The notes beneath the pieces were generated by a model, which was given only the letters and a program-made list of their open reading frames with translations, did not search any database and was not told the DNA's origin. From positions 2,480,001 through 2,544,000 of the forward strand of contig CM066289.1 in assembly GCA_033816765.1 (NCBI GenBank): DNA of 64,000 bases. Reading direction: 5' to 3'. Shown here piece by piece: positions 40,151 to 52,564 of this stretch (position 1 is its first letter; every line of letters begins with the position of its first letter). Both the position numbers and the translations under genes were made by a program. The DNA comes from Nothopassalora personata. Its lineage: Eukaryota > Ascomycota > Dothideomycetes > Mycosphaerellales > Mycosphaerellaceae.

Positions 40151-41130
40151 TACTTTAGAATGTACTAATACTAGTTATTACTTAATAGGACCTTATAACC
40201 GTGATTATTGCTAAATACCTTAGACCTTAAGTGTTTTCGACCTTAGTCGACCTTAACCGTAAACCTTAACCTTAAAGTAATAATCTTAACCGTAAACCTT
40301 AGACCTTAAACCGTAATTTTAACCTTATAAACTAGATGCTAATACGCTACCGGGTGTACACTTAATACCCCCCCTTATTAACTACTAAAATAATGTCTAC
40401 TAACTACCCTATATAGGCCTGTCCGAGTTATGGTAGTATAGAGCGGCGCTTATGTAAGTAGGGGTATTTGCCGGTCCCGGGACCGTAAAATTAGGTTACG
40501 TAACGAGTAGCGTAGTAGCTAGATAAATAAGAGGATTAGCGGACTTAAACCCCTATACCCTCTACTCGAGAGGTATAAATTGAATTGTTTCCTTAATGCT
40601 ACGCTTATAATGCTTAACTACGCAGTATATATCTTAATAGCTATACTAGGTCCTACTAGCTTACCTAAATGTCTAATTAAACCTAAATGAAATTAGGGCA
40701 AGTTGGACCTAAGGGAACCCCTCTAAACCTAAGGTTAATATAACCTATTAGTCGTTAATAGTAGATAGTCCTCTTACTATAGATTAAACTTAGTACGTAT
40801 GTTAGCCTTAGTTAATCCCTACTATTCGAGCCTACGCTCTAAAGTAGGTAGTATAAGATAGACTCTATAGTCCTAGCGAAGACGCTAAAGGATGTCTCGA
40901 TACGTAGTCTTACTTACGATAAGCTAGGCGATCGTCTTATAATATAGCTCGACATCGATAGCTTAGCCGCTACGGCGGCGATTTGTAATAATAGGCATAA
41001 CGAGGGCGGAGGACGGAGGGCGGAGGGCGTGTACGTATACGCGTAGCGATCGGTATAGTATAGCGTAGTATAGTATTAAGGTTAATACTTAGAAAGAATC
41101 TTAGATATAACCGTAGATTACGTAGCCTCT
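40151..41130. other. RIP-like non-coding stretch between element F and the right arm
   Basis: TA-rich DNA without a readable protein. At 40220-40330 there is an irregular CCTTAA/CCGTAAA repetition. At 40366-40375 an ACCCCCCC tract resembles a polypurine complement and may mark another element's end. Confidence 0.4.
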
Positions 41131-41578
41131 ATATACTATATACTTACTCGTAGTAGCTAATCTATAGCCCCTACAAGTAAGTGCATAGTATATAGGTATA
41201 TAGGCATATAGGCATATAGGCATATAGGCATATAGGCATATAGGCATATAGGCATATAGGCATATAGGCATATAGGCATATAGGCATATAGGCATATAGG
41301 CATATAGGCATATAGGCATATAGGCATATAGGCATATAGGCATATAGGCATATAGGCATATAGGCATATAGGCATATAGGCATACAGGCAAACAGCCAAA
41401 CAGCCAAACAGCCAAACAGCCAAACAGCCAAACAGCCAAACAGGCATACAGGCATACAGGCATACAGGCATACAGGCATACAGGCATACAGGCATACAGG
41501 CATACAGGCAAATAGGCATATAGGCAAATAGGCGAAAAGGCAAAACCCCGGATTCGTGAGAAACCATGTCAACCAGGC
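41131..41578 (-). repeat. Right inverted arm of the transposon island
   Basis: Inverted counterpart of 5003-5313, ending CCAACCAGGC... in reverse sense at 41578. Longer because the minisatellite is expanded. The hairpin motif is present at about 41138-41185 with more mismatches. Confidence 0.7.
41185..41525 (-). repeat. 8-bp minisatellite of the right arm
   Basis: ATATAGGC units, then a block of CAAACAGC variants (about 41390-41445), then ATACAGGC units. It is the inverted version of the left array with an extra variant block. Long frames across it are repeat artefacts. Confidence 0.9.
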
Positions 41579-42503
41579 TACGAGGGGTTCTTGCCGCCAG
41601 GGTCCGTGGAGCCGCAACGACCAACCAGTGTTTGGTCTGACATGTTTTGCAACATCCCTTCCGACTTCTTATCGAATACATATAGTAGATGTGGCAGAGA
41701 CGCTCCATCGCTGCCTGAGAGTATCGCACACACCAGGCCGAAACGTTCCGACTACTGCTCTCCCATCGCCACTGCCCATGCGCCGGCGGAGGAAAGTCTA
41801 AGAAAGGCCACTACAGTAGTATCACGCTATCTGCTCCCGCTGCAGAACGGGTAGTGCAGAAATGGTGGCGGGTAGAACAGGTTTCAGCGTTTGTGGTTGA
41901 TTAGTGGAATCTGCTGGAGGTGGTGGACTCCTCCTCCTTCACATCTATCTCCAGCCTTTCGCATGTACTGTGCACCTCACTGTCGCTCCTGTTTGCATGG
42001 AACGTCTGGGACATTCGCTTGATGGTTACAGAGTACAGGGTCTAGATGACGCTCGATTGCCACTCGAGACACAGCATTACTCGAAGCGTACCTGCGTTTT
42101 GTCAAAGGAGGGACAACTCCTTCCCTTCCCCCCGAGCTGAGATCTGGTATCCTTGGCGGCATTTGCGATCAGGACCGTAAACACGCCGGTGGTGGTCAAA
42201 CGCAGCAGATTGTGAGGCGCAGTAAGGAGTGCGGCTTGACTCGAGCTCAACACTGTGACCGAGTCCTTACAGCACACCAGATCTGTTCATATCAACTGAT
42301 CTTGCAAGTTTGGGATTCAACCCGCTACTGCCTCGTTTGGAACCTTGGCGTGGCGTTCGCGTGGCAGTCCGTACGGCAAGCACAAACACAGGAACTTCTT
42401 CCTCTTCGAAATACTTCTGATACACAACTGTCCAGCCTCTCGCCTGGACCTACCCTTTTGCCCCGTCACCACATTCTGATCAACGCGCAAAAGCCACGGC
42501 ACG
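41579..42503. other. Intergenic, upstream of the GH72 gene
   Basis: Ordinary composition. No protein-like frame or repeat seen; it presumably holds the promoter and 5' UTR of the gene starting at 42504. Confidence 0.5.
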
Positions 42504-43913
42504 ATGTTGGCGCTATTCATCGCTCTGCTGTTCGCAACGACCGCCTTCGCTATTCCCACCATTGAGGCTAAAGGTTCCAAATTCTTCACCTCCGATGGCG
42601 ACCAGTGGTTCATCAAGGGCATCGCGTACCAACTCACTCCCGACGACCCACTTGCTCAGGGAGATCAATGCAAGCTGGACGCCGCGCTCATGAAGACGCT
42701 TGGCGCGAATGCCATTCGTGTTTATCACGTCGACCCAGCGGCGAATCACGACGATTGCATGAGCGCCTTCGAGGATGCTGGTATCTATCTGTTCCTCGAC
42801 CTGGACACTTTCAGCACCTACATCCTCCCGGACGACCTACACTGGAATCAAACCCAGCTCAACGTACGTCATTGTCGAATTACTCCGTGCTTGTGTACTG
42901 ACAATTCCCTCAGGAGTACGGCAAGGTCATGGATGTGTTCCACAACTATGATAATGTTGCTGGATTCTTTGTGGGCAACGAGGTCCTCACAACTGGCGCT
43001 AACAGCATTGCTGCTCCTTACGTCAAGGCCGCTGCTAGGGACATGAAGGCCTACCGCGACTCAAAGGGCTACCGCAAGATTCCAATTGGCTACTCTGCCG
43101 CAGATATCGCCTCCCTCCGACCAAACCTGCAAAACTACATGTCGTGTGGTGATGACAGGGCCGATGCGCTTGACTTCTTCAGCTTGAATGCGTACGAATG
43201 GTGTGGAGAGTCAACATACTCAACGGTACTGTACCCTCCACCTCCCCCCAAGACTTGACATGAATTAACGATCTCTGCAGAGCGGCTACTCTCAGCTGCA
43301 ACAGAATGCCAGCAAATACAACATCCCGATCTTCTTCTCTGAGACGGGCTGCAACACTCCCAAGCCTAGAACATTCGCAGACCAGTCTGCCATTCTCGGC
43401 CCAGAAATGTCCAATACCTGGTCTGGAGCCATCGTCTACGAATGGATCCAGGAAGCCAACGACTACGGACTCATATCATATGGACCCAGTGTCGCCGCTA
43501 CAGCCACCGGTTCTGACATTGTTGGTGGTTTCTCGGTCCGCGGCACACCAACTCCCATCTCCCCCGATTTTGACAACCTCAGCAAGCAATGGGCGACCCT
43601 CTCACCAAGCGGCACCCGCGCGAGCGCCTACAGCCCTAGCTTGACTGCTCCGGCTTGCCCTGACTACACGAGTGGATTATGGAATGTCAACCGTGACGTG
43701 GCTTTGCCAACTCTTGGTCAGACTTTTGATGCTCGAGTCTCGAACAGTATCACTGCGGGAGGCACTAACACTGGATCTGCAGGGTCTATGGCCATGGCCA
43801 CTGCTGATCGCACTTCGGCTTCTTCCGGCAGTCACGCTGTTGCCACCGGCATGCCGCATGGTGGCGCATGGTGGGTCCCGGTCCTGCTACCAGTGGTGAT
43901 GCAGGCAGCCTAG
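42504..43913 (+). CDS. GH72 1,3-beta-glucanosyltransferase, GPI-type
   Basis: Three exons: 42504-42863, 42914-43225, 43281-43913, giving 434 residues. Introns are 50 and 55 bp with GTACGT...CAG and GTACTG...CAG, both phase 0, and they remove the frame breaks. The enzyme cuts and re-ligates beta-1,3-glucan in the cell wall. A signal peptide lies at about 1-16. The GH72 core follows, with the acid/base Glu in VGNEV (residue 143) and the nucleophile in FSETGC (residue 245). There is no C-terminal Cys-rich X8/CBM43 domain, so it is the short GAS/GEL type. The C-terminal Ser/Thr/Gly region and short hydrophobic end suggest GPI attachment, though the tail is weak. Cysteines at the usual GH72 positions are visible. 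Confidence 0.9.
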
Positions 43914-44517
43914 AAGGCCGAGTTGACCTCGAGATGGGAGAATATAGATACGAAGCGTCCATGGCATGATCACACGAGGTATGAATATGAACTGGCGAGG
44001 GAAGACTGGACTGAATCATGCTTGCAACTGGCAAGATCTGCATAGCGTGGCGCGAGTAGCATTTCCGTGTAATGTGATGATTCTTGGCCACACGGTGCGC
44101 TGGTCCATGATCAAATTGCGAGCCAACGATTGAGCGATGATGATGATGATGGGTTCGATGACAGGAGACGGGCCTGGCCGGTGATCCTTGCGGCATGGCG
44201 TGTGTAAAGCATAGCGTGGCGCGAGTAGCATTTCCGCGTAATGAGATGAGTCTATGCCACCCAGTGCGCATGCACGTGGACAACCCGTGATCCGATGAGT
44301 GAACGGTGATGATGGTGCTGATGAACAAGTATACATTTCGTTCGTGCAGCGTCTGAAAACGTTGACGCCGCGCATGCTGCGCGTACAGAGGGCAAATGTA
44401 CAGGCCAGGCCGCCTATCGCTTCCAAACGCCATTCCTCACGAGTCCACGTCCTTGCAACGCCTCGAAACGCCGTACATGCAGCCCGCAAAGAGAGATCAA
44501 ACACGAGAGCGAGGTTC
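43914..44517. repeat. Intergenic with a diverged ~120-bp direct repeat
   Basis: CATAGCGTGGCGCGAGTAGC begins at 44041 and again at 44210, a 169-bp spacing, with the following ~100 bp partly conserved (ATTTCCG, GTAATG, GATGATGATG). It lies between the convergent 3' ends of the GH72 gene and NOP58. No gene seen. Confidence 0.6.
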
Positions 44518-46316
44518 CTATGCCTTGCTCTTGTGCTTCTTCTTCTTCTCCTTCTTGGACTCCTCGTCATCATCTGCTTTCCTCTTCTTGCCGCTGACTT
44601 TGGCCTCCTTTTCTGCTTTCTTCGCCTTCTTTGCTTCTTTCTCGGCCTTCTTTGCCGCCTTTTCGGCTTTCCGCGCGGCCTTCTCTGCCTTTCGCTTACG
44701 CTTCTCGTCTTTGCTCTCCTTCCTTGATGAGGGATCGTCGCCGTTGACGAGGCCGGTTACGTCCATGTCTTCGTCCTCGTCTTCGTCGTCTTCGCTGTCT
44801 GCACTATTTGTTTGGGGTACCTCCTCTACGAGCTTGCGCTTCTTGCCCGAGGATGGAGCTTCATCCTTCACGTGGGCTGGTTTGGCATCCGCTGAGAGTC
44901 CATCGGCGTCGGCGTTGTACTTTCGTGCTTCCTTGATCTCCCACTTGCCAGGTTGTTGTTGACCGTTTGGTCCTATTGCGACAGAGTTGGCGGACTTTAA
45001 TGGCTTGCCCTCCAGTCCGCGTAACCTCCTCTCGACCATTGCGCGACATGCTGTGCCAACACTCGCCTTCTCTTCCTCTGTAGGCTCCTCCTTCTCACCC
45101 TCGCCAGCCTGACCCCAGTCGCTAAGAGCATCGACACGGAGGCCAAGAGTTGCCTTTGTCGCGAGCATACGGGCGATCTTGCCCTTGTTCTTGCCGGATG
45201 CTTGTCCAATGAGCGAGGCGTGGTAGATGAGACCGTACTTGGGGGTGTCGTGCTTCGTCTTCAATGCGCGGAAAAGTGCCTTCTCGGCGCCGAGAATCTG
45301 GATGGTGGAGGCGGGCGACTTTGCTAGGTTCATGAGCGAGCCAGCATGTGCAATCAGTCGTGCACCTACTAGGTCGCCAACAAGTGTCGTGAGGTTAGGT
45401 GCGATTGCCTGCATGCGTGCGGAGAGGTACGACGAGAGCTGCTGTCGGTACTCGGTGAAGCCAGCCACTTGCTCGGCCAGAGCCTGGATGTTCTCAAGAT
45501 CCTCGTCGGTGATCTCTGTACCCATAGAAACCTCAGCGGCGGCCTTGACAGCACCCTCGATCTCTTCGGGCAGAATGTCGGACAAGTCGGTGTTGCTGGC
45601 GTTTGACCGGAATCCCATGGCGAGGATAACGCGCGAGTAGGCCAAGTTGTCGTTGATGATGCGAGCCATCTCTGGGAAGTGCCAGCCGTACCATTCCTTG
45701 ACTCTCATGGCATATGTGTTCAGCTCCTTGTCCAGATCGTCCAGCAGAGCGATAGCCTGAATGATCATAGTGTCGACCTTGTCAGGCGAGAACTTCAGCT
45801 TGTGTCGCGACAAGCTGTGCGATAGACCAAGCGACATTGTGTTGAGGTCCTCTGGCATCAGGCCAGGAATAAGCGAGGGGAGATGTTCGCGAATGGCGCG
45901 GTAGAGGTCGGCGGTGGTGGAGTCGGAAATGGGAGTGATCTGGAGGCCTGGGAGCTTGCCAATGGCGTTGCCCAGCTTTGGGTCGGCGACGGCGAGCGAG
46001 ACCTTCTTCTCGTCCTTGATGGAATTGAGCATGTTGGCGAGGGTGGGCGTGACCTTGACTGCAGATTAGCTTTCTCTGCCAGAATTTCGCCATGTCCGTC
46101 GTCCAGCTTTACCTTGCCCTCAGTCAACGCCGCCGCCTCCTCCAACGCAGACGCAGCACTGTCGAACTTGTGAAATTCCCTCATCTTCAACAAGCTGCAG
46201 ACGCCCTCGGCCGTCTCGGCCTCCTTGGCCAGATCATCTCGCTTTAACAGCTTCTTGTCCTTGGCCTTGAGCAGCGCATATCCGGCCGACGTCTCGGTAA
46301 GAATGAAGAGCGTCAT
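44518..46316 (-). CDS. nop58: Nucleolar protein 58, box C/D snoRNP core
   Basis: Two exons, 46113-46316 and 44518-46053, with a 59-bp intron (GTAAAG...CAAG, branch-like GCTAAT), giving 579 residues. Nop58 is a core protein of box C/D snoRNPs that guide 2'-O-methylation of rRNA in the nucleolus. The N-terminus [20 protein letters not shown] and the joined [10 protein letters not shown] match the family closely. Next come the coiled-coil/NOSIC region, the Nop domain ([33 protein letters not shown]), and a C-terminal tail of [22 protein letters not shown] repeats ending KKKKHKSKA, typical of Nop58. A downstream acceptor CTGCAG would break the frame, so CAAG is preferred. It is divergent from the Arp10-like gene. 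Confidence 0.95.
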
Positions 46317-46634
46317 CGCGTCGCAAGTATGCTGCTAAGCTGCAGCAAGTAGGATACGTCGTTAGGATGGCGTGCGACGTCGCTGTCGAATCGAGGTGAT
46401 TGTGCGTGTGCGTGCTGTACCCGGCCTGGATCAATCGTGAAGCTCGAAAATCTGAGGAAAAGTCTCCCGCGAAGATTTTGGGGCCCGAGCTTCCTCTCCG
46501 CCAAGGCTCTCAGGTCGAGCAAAGGCGGCGGACGCGCCGGGCATTGATGGAGCTGCATACACAGAACCGCCATGTAGTCACACACAACCACAACAGGCAC
46601 ATCGCCTTGAGACTCACTCACGAGACCTGCCACT
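46317..46634. promoter_or_regulatory. Shared divergent promoter of nop58 and the Arp10-like gene
   Basis: Only 318 bp lie between the two start codons, which face away from each other. No clear TATA box. Both 5' UTRs must lie here. Confidence 0.6.
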
Positions 46635-48332
46635 ATGGCAGCGTCGACATCCAACAAACCCGACTACTTTCGCGGCCCATCTCCGCGTAGAGGTCCCCCG
46701 TCCTCGACATTGGCCGGCGCATCACCCGCACCGCGAAGTCCTCGAACACCGCAGCTCGGTCGCAGGTACGTGTAGAGGAGAGGGCAGGAGCTCCGTCAGT
46801 GGTGCTCAATTTGAGAGAGGCGCACTGCACGACCCGCTCCGCTCCACGCCTATACTACTGCCTCAGGCGCTGCTATGTACTCTCCGAGTTTAGCTAACAC
46901 CCCTCGATTTGACAGCATATCCTCACAGTACGGCAGCCCGGGCACATTCCGCCCCGAGCAGGACGACACTGTCATCTACGAGCTTGGCGCCCGACACTTG
47001 TCTGCTGGTTACGCGGGAGAGAGCAAGCCGAGATGCACACTGCCCTTCACGCCAGACCTCAATCGCCGGCGAGGAGACTACCGGCAGTACGATGCGGAAT
47101 ATCTAAAAGAGACGAGGCACTTCAGGACACAGCAGCCATGGGCAGAGGGCTTCGAGCTGTACAAGAAAGACCTACGAGAGCTGGACCTGGGTTTGGTGGA
47201 AGACAAGCTGACTCGTGCCCTGCGCCTCGCCATACTTGACCATATTCAGATCGATGCAAAACAACGCAAGGCTGTTCTCGTCGTACCTTCGTTGCTACCG
47301 ACTCCTTTGCTGGAGATTGCCCTTCGAGTCCTGTTCACCCACTTCTCTCTGCCGCCAACCATCTCAGTGCTCACAAACCCGGTCATGAGCTGCGTGAGTG
47401 CGGGACTGCGGAATGCCATCGTTGTTGACATTGGATGGGAGGAGACGGTCGTGACTGCCGTCGGAGAGTATAAGGAAGTTGCGCAGCGAAGGAGTACCAG
47501 GGCCGGCAAACTCCTGACGCGCGAGATGGGCAATACTCTAGAGATGGCCGCAAGAGCTCACAGCGAGAGCGACATCGAGTTCAAGATCGCATTGGATGAA
47601 GCAGAGGACGTGGTTCGAAGACTAGCTTGGTGCCAGCAGAGAGAACCGAGTGAAGCAGGTGGCAAAGTGTTGCAGCTACCTTTACATGGCATCGAGCCTC
47701 CCACGACATACCCAATACCCTTCGCGCAATTGGCAGTACCTGCGGAGAAGGCGCTTCTGGAACTGGGGCAGACACCAGGCGAGCCCGACGATGACGAAGT
47801 GCAGGTGCCACTACTCGCCTATCGGGTGCTGCTTGCTCTGCCAATGGACTTGAGAACAATTTGCGTTTCGCGCATCATCGTCACCGGCGGTGTCAGCAAG
47901 ATGCCCGGTCTGAAGCGCAGATTGCTGCAAGAAATCTCACATCTCATCCAGACCCGTGGCTGGGACACAGTCTCAAATTATGGCAGCGCCAAGCCAGCTC
48001 TCAAAGAGCGCTCCGCAAATACAGCGCTACGGCCCCAAAAATCCGATCGACGTGTGCCGCCATTGTCGCCCCTGAAGATGCCATTACAAGAAGCAATCCC
48101 GCCCGCAAACCGAGTTCACGACGACATCGCAGATCTGATTACTCAGAAAGCCGAGCGTGAAGCTTCTAAGGGTAAAGTGGAGATGGTCAAGGGTGTGGTG
48201 AGAGGTGTTGAAAGTCTGGGACCATGGGCCGGGGCCAGTCTGATGGCCAGTATACGTGTTAAGGCTGCGCACGAGATTGATCGAGAGGAGTATCTCAAGC
48301 ACGGGCTACGGAACGGAATTCGTGATATATGA
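46635..48332 (+). CDS. Actin-related protein, probably Arp10 (dynactin pointed end)
   Basis: Two exons, 46635-46765 and 46916-48332, with a 150-bp intron (GTACGT...TTTGACAG, branch CTAAC at about 46893), giving 515 residues. The first exon encodes a Pro/Ser-rich MAASTSNKPDYFRGP leader. The joined codon AG|C gives a smooth QLGRSISSQYGSPG. An ATG at 46875 lies in the intron and is not needed. The actin fold is visible as DDTVIYELGARHLSAGYAGES (phosphate-1 region, diverged), AVLVVPSLLPTPLLEIALRVLF, NAIVVDIGWEETVVTAV (phosphate 2) and RIIVTGGVSKMPGLKRRL (adenosine region). Divergence at the nucleotide loops and the length suggest an Arp10/Arp11-type dynactin subunit for dynein-based transport. 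Another diverged Arp is possible. Confidence 0.7.
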
Positions 48333-48587
48333 TAGTCCGACAACTCCAATGGACCGGGATGCCGAAGCTTTGTAGTTACATCTGGTCAGCGTTCTGCATG
48401 TCCACATCGAATGGCTGCGAAGGAGTGGTAAATCGTCCGCCACAACAGGTATCCGCAGCACGAGCTTCAAATTATCAAAGTCAGCACAGTGCTGAAGTCC
48501 CAGAATTCTCCGAAATAAATTCACTGCTCCTCGTCCTTTTCTCTTCCTCTTCCCTACCCTCCACAATCCGCGCGCAATCCTGTCAAG

Positions 48588-49425
48588 ATGAAGTTCCAAG
48601 CCAAGGCAGTCGCTCTGGCCAGTGCCAGCAGCCTCGTCGCTGCCACTGCAGTCCCGCCACAAGAGTCTGTTCAGATCTCCAACACCGCGAAGTTGCCCGG
48701 TCCAATCGATGTCCTCTCCGCGGCGTTGAGTGAGCGTACGTATCTCAGCGGATGGTCTACTATCTTGTGGCTTTTAGAAAGTACTGATGCGTGGTAGTGT
48801 ACACCGTACACCCCACGACCACTCTTGCCACTGTCACGAAGAAGTCGGCTGGAGGGTATGCTGCTCCTGCGCCCACGACTACGAATGAGGAGGAGTATGG
48901 TGGTGAGTTGACTCCATACCTTCTTGCTCAGTCGTGACTGACACGCTGACTTTCACAGCCCAGGAGACCGAAAGCCACGGGACCGAGCCCATTCCACTTG
49001 GTAATGGCAAGTGCTTTCTTCCTTGCCCACCCCCCGCCAGGTGCATTGTCGAGTCGATTTTCGATTGCGATTCGACGACGACGACGACGGCCCCGGCTGG
49101 CTACGACGTTCCCACACCAGAACTTTCCAGGCCCAATGTCTCGCTCGAGACCATCTTCGTTACCTCGACCATTACCCCGATGTTCGCTACCGCTACTTGG
49201 CTTCCGACGGACTGCCCGCCTGATGCCACGATTGGTCCTGGTCATACTCTCTGCCTTGGTAGGCCTACACAGGTCTTTGTGGAGACTTTCACGAAGGATG
49301 TTGTTACGCATTCAGTGGTTTATACTACTGTTACCGCTGCTGCTACTGCTACTGCTACTGCTACTGCTACTGCTCCCGCTTCCGCTTCCGCTACTTCTGC
49401 TGCTGGGCATGGTGAGACATACTAG
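48588..49425 (+). CDS. Small secreted Thr/Ala-rich protein with six cysteines
   Basis: Three exons, 48588-48735, 48798-48902, 48959-49425, giving 239 residues. Introns of 62 and 56 bp have GTACGT...TAG and GTGAGT...CAG with CTGAT and CTGAC branch motifs; the joins keep one frame. A signal peptide is evident (MKFQAKAVALASASSLVAATA). The mature part has a Thr-rich segment, then six Cys (KCFLPC, RC, DC, DC, LC), and a terminal (Ala-Thr)n stretch likely to be O-glycosylated. I do not recognise the family. Small size, secretion and paired cysteines fit a cell-surface or effector-like protein, but that is inference. Confidence 0.7.
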
Positions 49426-49678
49426 CTGTCGGGATGTGCCGTTGACTTGATGGTGTGCCTTTGAGGAAAGGCTGCAGATCAGATATTGCTTGGGGATGAG
49501 TTCGTGGGATTTTACATGAAATTCTGGTAAAGTGTCATTGGAAGTTTTCATCTATTTCATCATCGACATCCAATGTCGTGATTTGTCCGTGACAAATGCC
49601 ACCACTCCATCATCATCACGATTATGATAATCATGCGGGATTCCACAATCAACCGCAATCATTCCTCATCATCATAAT

Positions 49679-50906
49679 CTACGCAGCCCCGTTGTACGCA
49701 AGCTGGTTCTTACTAAGACCAAGCAGAGTATCAATACCCTGAACTTTACCCTTCGTCGACAGCGCCTGAATCCTATCACACAATGGGCCCGGCTCCCGCG
49801 CTCCCTCGAGTCCCAAAAGGTACGCACCAAGACCAGCAACATGTGGCGACGCCATCGAGGTACCGGAGATAGTGTTAGTATCACTATCAGAGCGGAACCA
49901 AGCCGAAGTAACATTGACACCCGGCGCAAACACATCAACAAGCCGTCCAAAGTTCGAGAAACTCGCGCGGTTGTCCTGCGCATCCGTGGCACCAACAGTG
50001 CATACGCTCGGTTCACTTGCGGGCGAAGCGGTGAAAGTTGGAAGACCTGAGTTACCAGCGGCGACCGCGAGGAAGAGGCCCTGACGGACGGCTTCGGCGA
50101 CGGCAGCATTGGTCATGGGCGAGAAGAGGCCGCCAAGGGAGAGGTTGCCGACGGATTTGCCCCGTCGGCCTTTGGAGTTCATGTCGTTGACGGCCCAGTC
50201 GATTCCAGCGAGGACGCCTGCGTTGCTGCCGGAGCCTTCGGCGCCGAGGACCTTGACGGCGATGAGGCTGGTCTTCTTCGCGACGCCGTATGTTGTTCCA
50301 CCGGTTGTTCCTGCTACGTGAGTTCCATGGCCATTTCCGTCGATCGCAGTTGGTTCGCCGTCGACGAAGGAGCGGCCTTCCGACGCGCGGCCGCCGAAGT
50401 CGTTGTGGGAGACTCTGATGCCCTGAAGAGGGTGTAAGCGGGACTACTGTGGCTGTGGGCTCTGAGGATACGACGCTTACAGTGTCGATGATGTATGCAA
50501 AAGTGCCTTGGCCAGCGGTGTCGTCGTAGACGTAGCTGGTGGCACCTGGGTCGCGGTGCGAGATGCGAGCAAGACCATATGGTGGATTTGCCTGACTGGT
50601 CAGGGCTGATGCGTACACGCGAGTGTTTGGCTCGATCGACTGGATGGAGGCGATGTTGGCGAGCAAGGTGGTTGCATCGGCAATGCCGTCGAGAGAGAAG
50701 CCCTTGAAGCTGCCAAACTCGTACTTGTGGGTTGGCTGCTTTCCTGCAGCTGCCGCGACTTGCGAGATGACGTTCGCCAAAGGTGCATCGTTGTTGACGC
50801 GGACGATCCAGGAGCCAGCAATGTTGTCTTGCTGTCTGGTCTCCAGTACCACAGGTGCGGCTAGCGCAGCTGGCAGGGCCAGCAAAAAGTTGAGGAAGGA
50901 TTTCAT
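49679..50906 (-). CDS. Secreted subtilisin-like protease, proteinase K family (S8A)
   Basis: Two exons, 50481-50906 and 49679-50422, with a 58-bp intron (GTAAGC...CTTCAG), giving 389 residues. Signal peptide at 1-16 (MKSFLNFLLALPAALA). Inhibitor I9 prodomain about 25-105 (GSWIVRVNNDAPLANVI ... QSIEPNTRVYA). Mature catalytic domain with the triad Asp141 (AYIIDTG), His174 (GNGHGTHVAG) and Ser331 (GTSMASPHVAG). The intron falls between the T and G of DTG. Extracellular protein degradation is expected. The start at 50906 is chosen for the signal peptide; upstream in-frame ATGs would bury it. Confidence 0.93.
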
Positions 50907-52564
50907 GTTGAGAGTGCTTCCAAAGGTATAGGGAGAGGTAGTAGCAACAGCTTCACACCGGCATCCCCTACAGTCATATATACACCCACAATAGCAGCTC
51001 TGCCCCAGTGGCTGTCGCCATGTACCGAGACAGGCATGCCATAGGGTAAATCGCAAGGCACCTCAACTCGTAGCCGGTGCCGTCGTGTGCGCCACTCGCT
51101 ACAGGACGTCGATCGACCATGGTGGCGGCGCTTGGCGTCTATGTACAACAATGATGTTGCGCGTGCAATCAACGTCGAAGGTAACCAGTCCCAGTGTCCA
51201 ACCCAGATGTGGTGAAGATCAGCATACCGTAGAGCAAATGCGGGTTTGCCAGAAAGCAGCTGGGCAATGCACATGGCGGCAAGTATATAGACTCCGAGGC
51301 AAAAGCGCTTCCACAGTCCCAGCTTCAACTGCCACTACTTGGCATGTTGATGTTCTTTCCTGATCCCGTAGGTGTCAAGAGCGCCAAGGAGAGCCACGAA
51401 AGACGAAATGTAGAGCGAGTGTGGAGAAGCAGCCAAGGGCGCCACCACGGGGTCCAGCGTGGGCGACAAAGGGTCTTGGCTACTTCTTGGAGTCGGAGCT
51501 CAATCAGTTGGCATGAGCTTTTGCACCTTCTTTATCAGTGTAAGGTTACCTTATACCGCTGCGACCCAAGAGTGCTTGGTCGCGCTTGATGGCGTGCAGG
51601 GCGTTCGTTGCCACCTACGTCGTTCCCGCTGAACATGTCGGAGAGGAAAGAAAGATCTGTTTGGTGGCCGAGGCTGGCATCAGAGGCGCTTTGTCTTGCC
51701 GTGGACGGCGCGGTGGCTTCTTCTTGTTGAACATTCCTACGCCAGATGGAGGGCGCACCGAGGCTGCAGAAGTAATTATTGTCAAGTCAACCGTGCGAAA
51801 GCACTTGTAGGCACTCTTCCAGCAGGTTCATCTGGCCCAGCAGGAGGACGTAGCTGTGGACGAAGTTGGCGCAGCCGCCCGTGAGTGGCGATGAAGCCGC
51901 TTGTCTGACATCACATGACAGCTCCGAAGCCAATCCTCGGCGCCTTGTGGTACAAGCCGCGCCCTGCGTTAAACCAAGACATTATCTGGCTGCACAGGTA
52001 GGAGTCCGTAGCCAGTCAGCAAATGCTTCGAGGTCAGCCGCTTTTGCCGTTCACCACGACTTCTTTCGTCGCCGAATCGATCCAGTGCTCAGTATTTCGT
52101 GCAGGACATAGCCATGATGTGCTCCCACGGCGCTGCGGAGGTGCAGATGACACTAGGTGTGTCCTGCTGGTGAAAGCGAATGTTGAACAATTCATGGTGG
52201 CCCGCAATGTCTCGAAGCATCATTCGGATAAGAACGATCCGCGCTGCGCTTACAGTAGAGGAGATATCGGCAAAGGCAGAGCGAACAGGGGGGAACATAT
52301 ATCCGAGACCTGGACTTCAGCTCCGGTATCAAAGAGGATCGACTTATGTATGTCTGCCCGGAGAATCGACATCCGAGTGCATCACAACTTCTCACGACGA
52401 TATACGAGCTATCACGAAGAGCGCACATGCATTCGCATGAACCTGCCACGCAGCGAGAGTGCCTAGTACCATCCAGAAGCGTGATAAAAGTGGGCGGTCT
52501 TCTGGCGTCTATGCGTATTCGATTGGACAACGTCCCAACAGGTTGGTTGCAGGAAGCAACCGCC
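50907..52564. other. Intergenic, 1.66 kb
   Basis: No open frame with family resemblance or plausible exon chain on either strand. It contains the protease promoter on the left and the 3' end of the COG7-like gene on the right. Confidence 0.45.

Noticed and set aside
40220..40330. Internal telomeric repeat
   Set aside because: CCTTAA/CCGTAAA units are irregular and do not match TTAGGG-type arrays.
41185..41525. CRISPR-like array
   Set aside because: Plain 8-bp tandem repeat without spacers, in a eukaryotic genome.
5003..41578. Starship giant element
   Set aside because: No tyrosine-recombinase captain gene and no cargo; the content is nested LTR retrotransposons.
46875..46915. ATG at 46875 as start of the Arp10-like protein
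   Set aside because: It lies in a likely intron; an upstream exon from 46635 joins in frame with good splice and branch signals.
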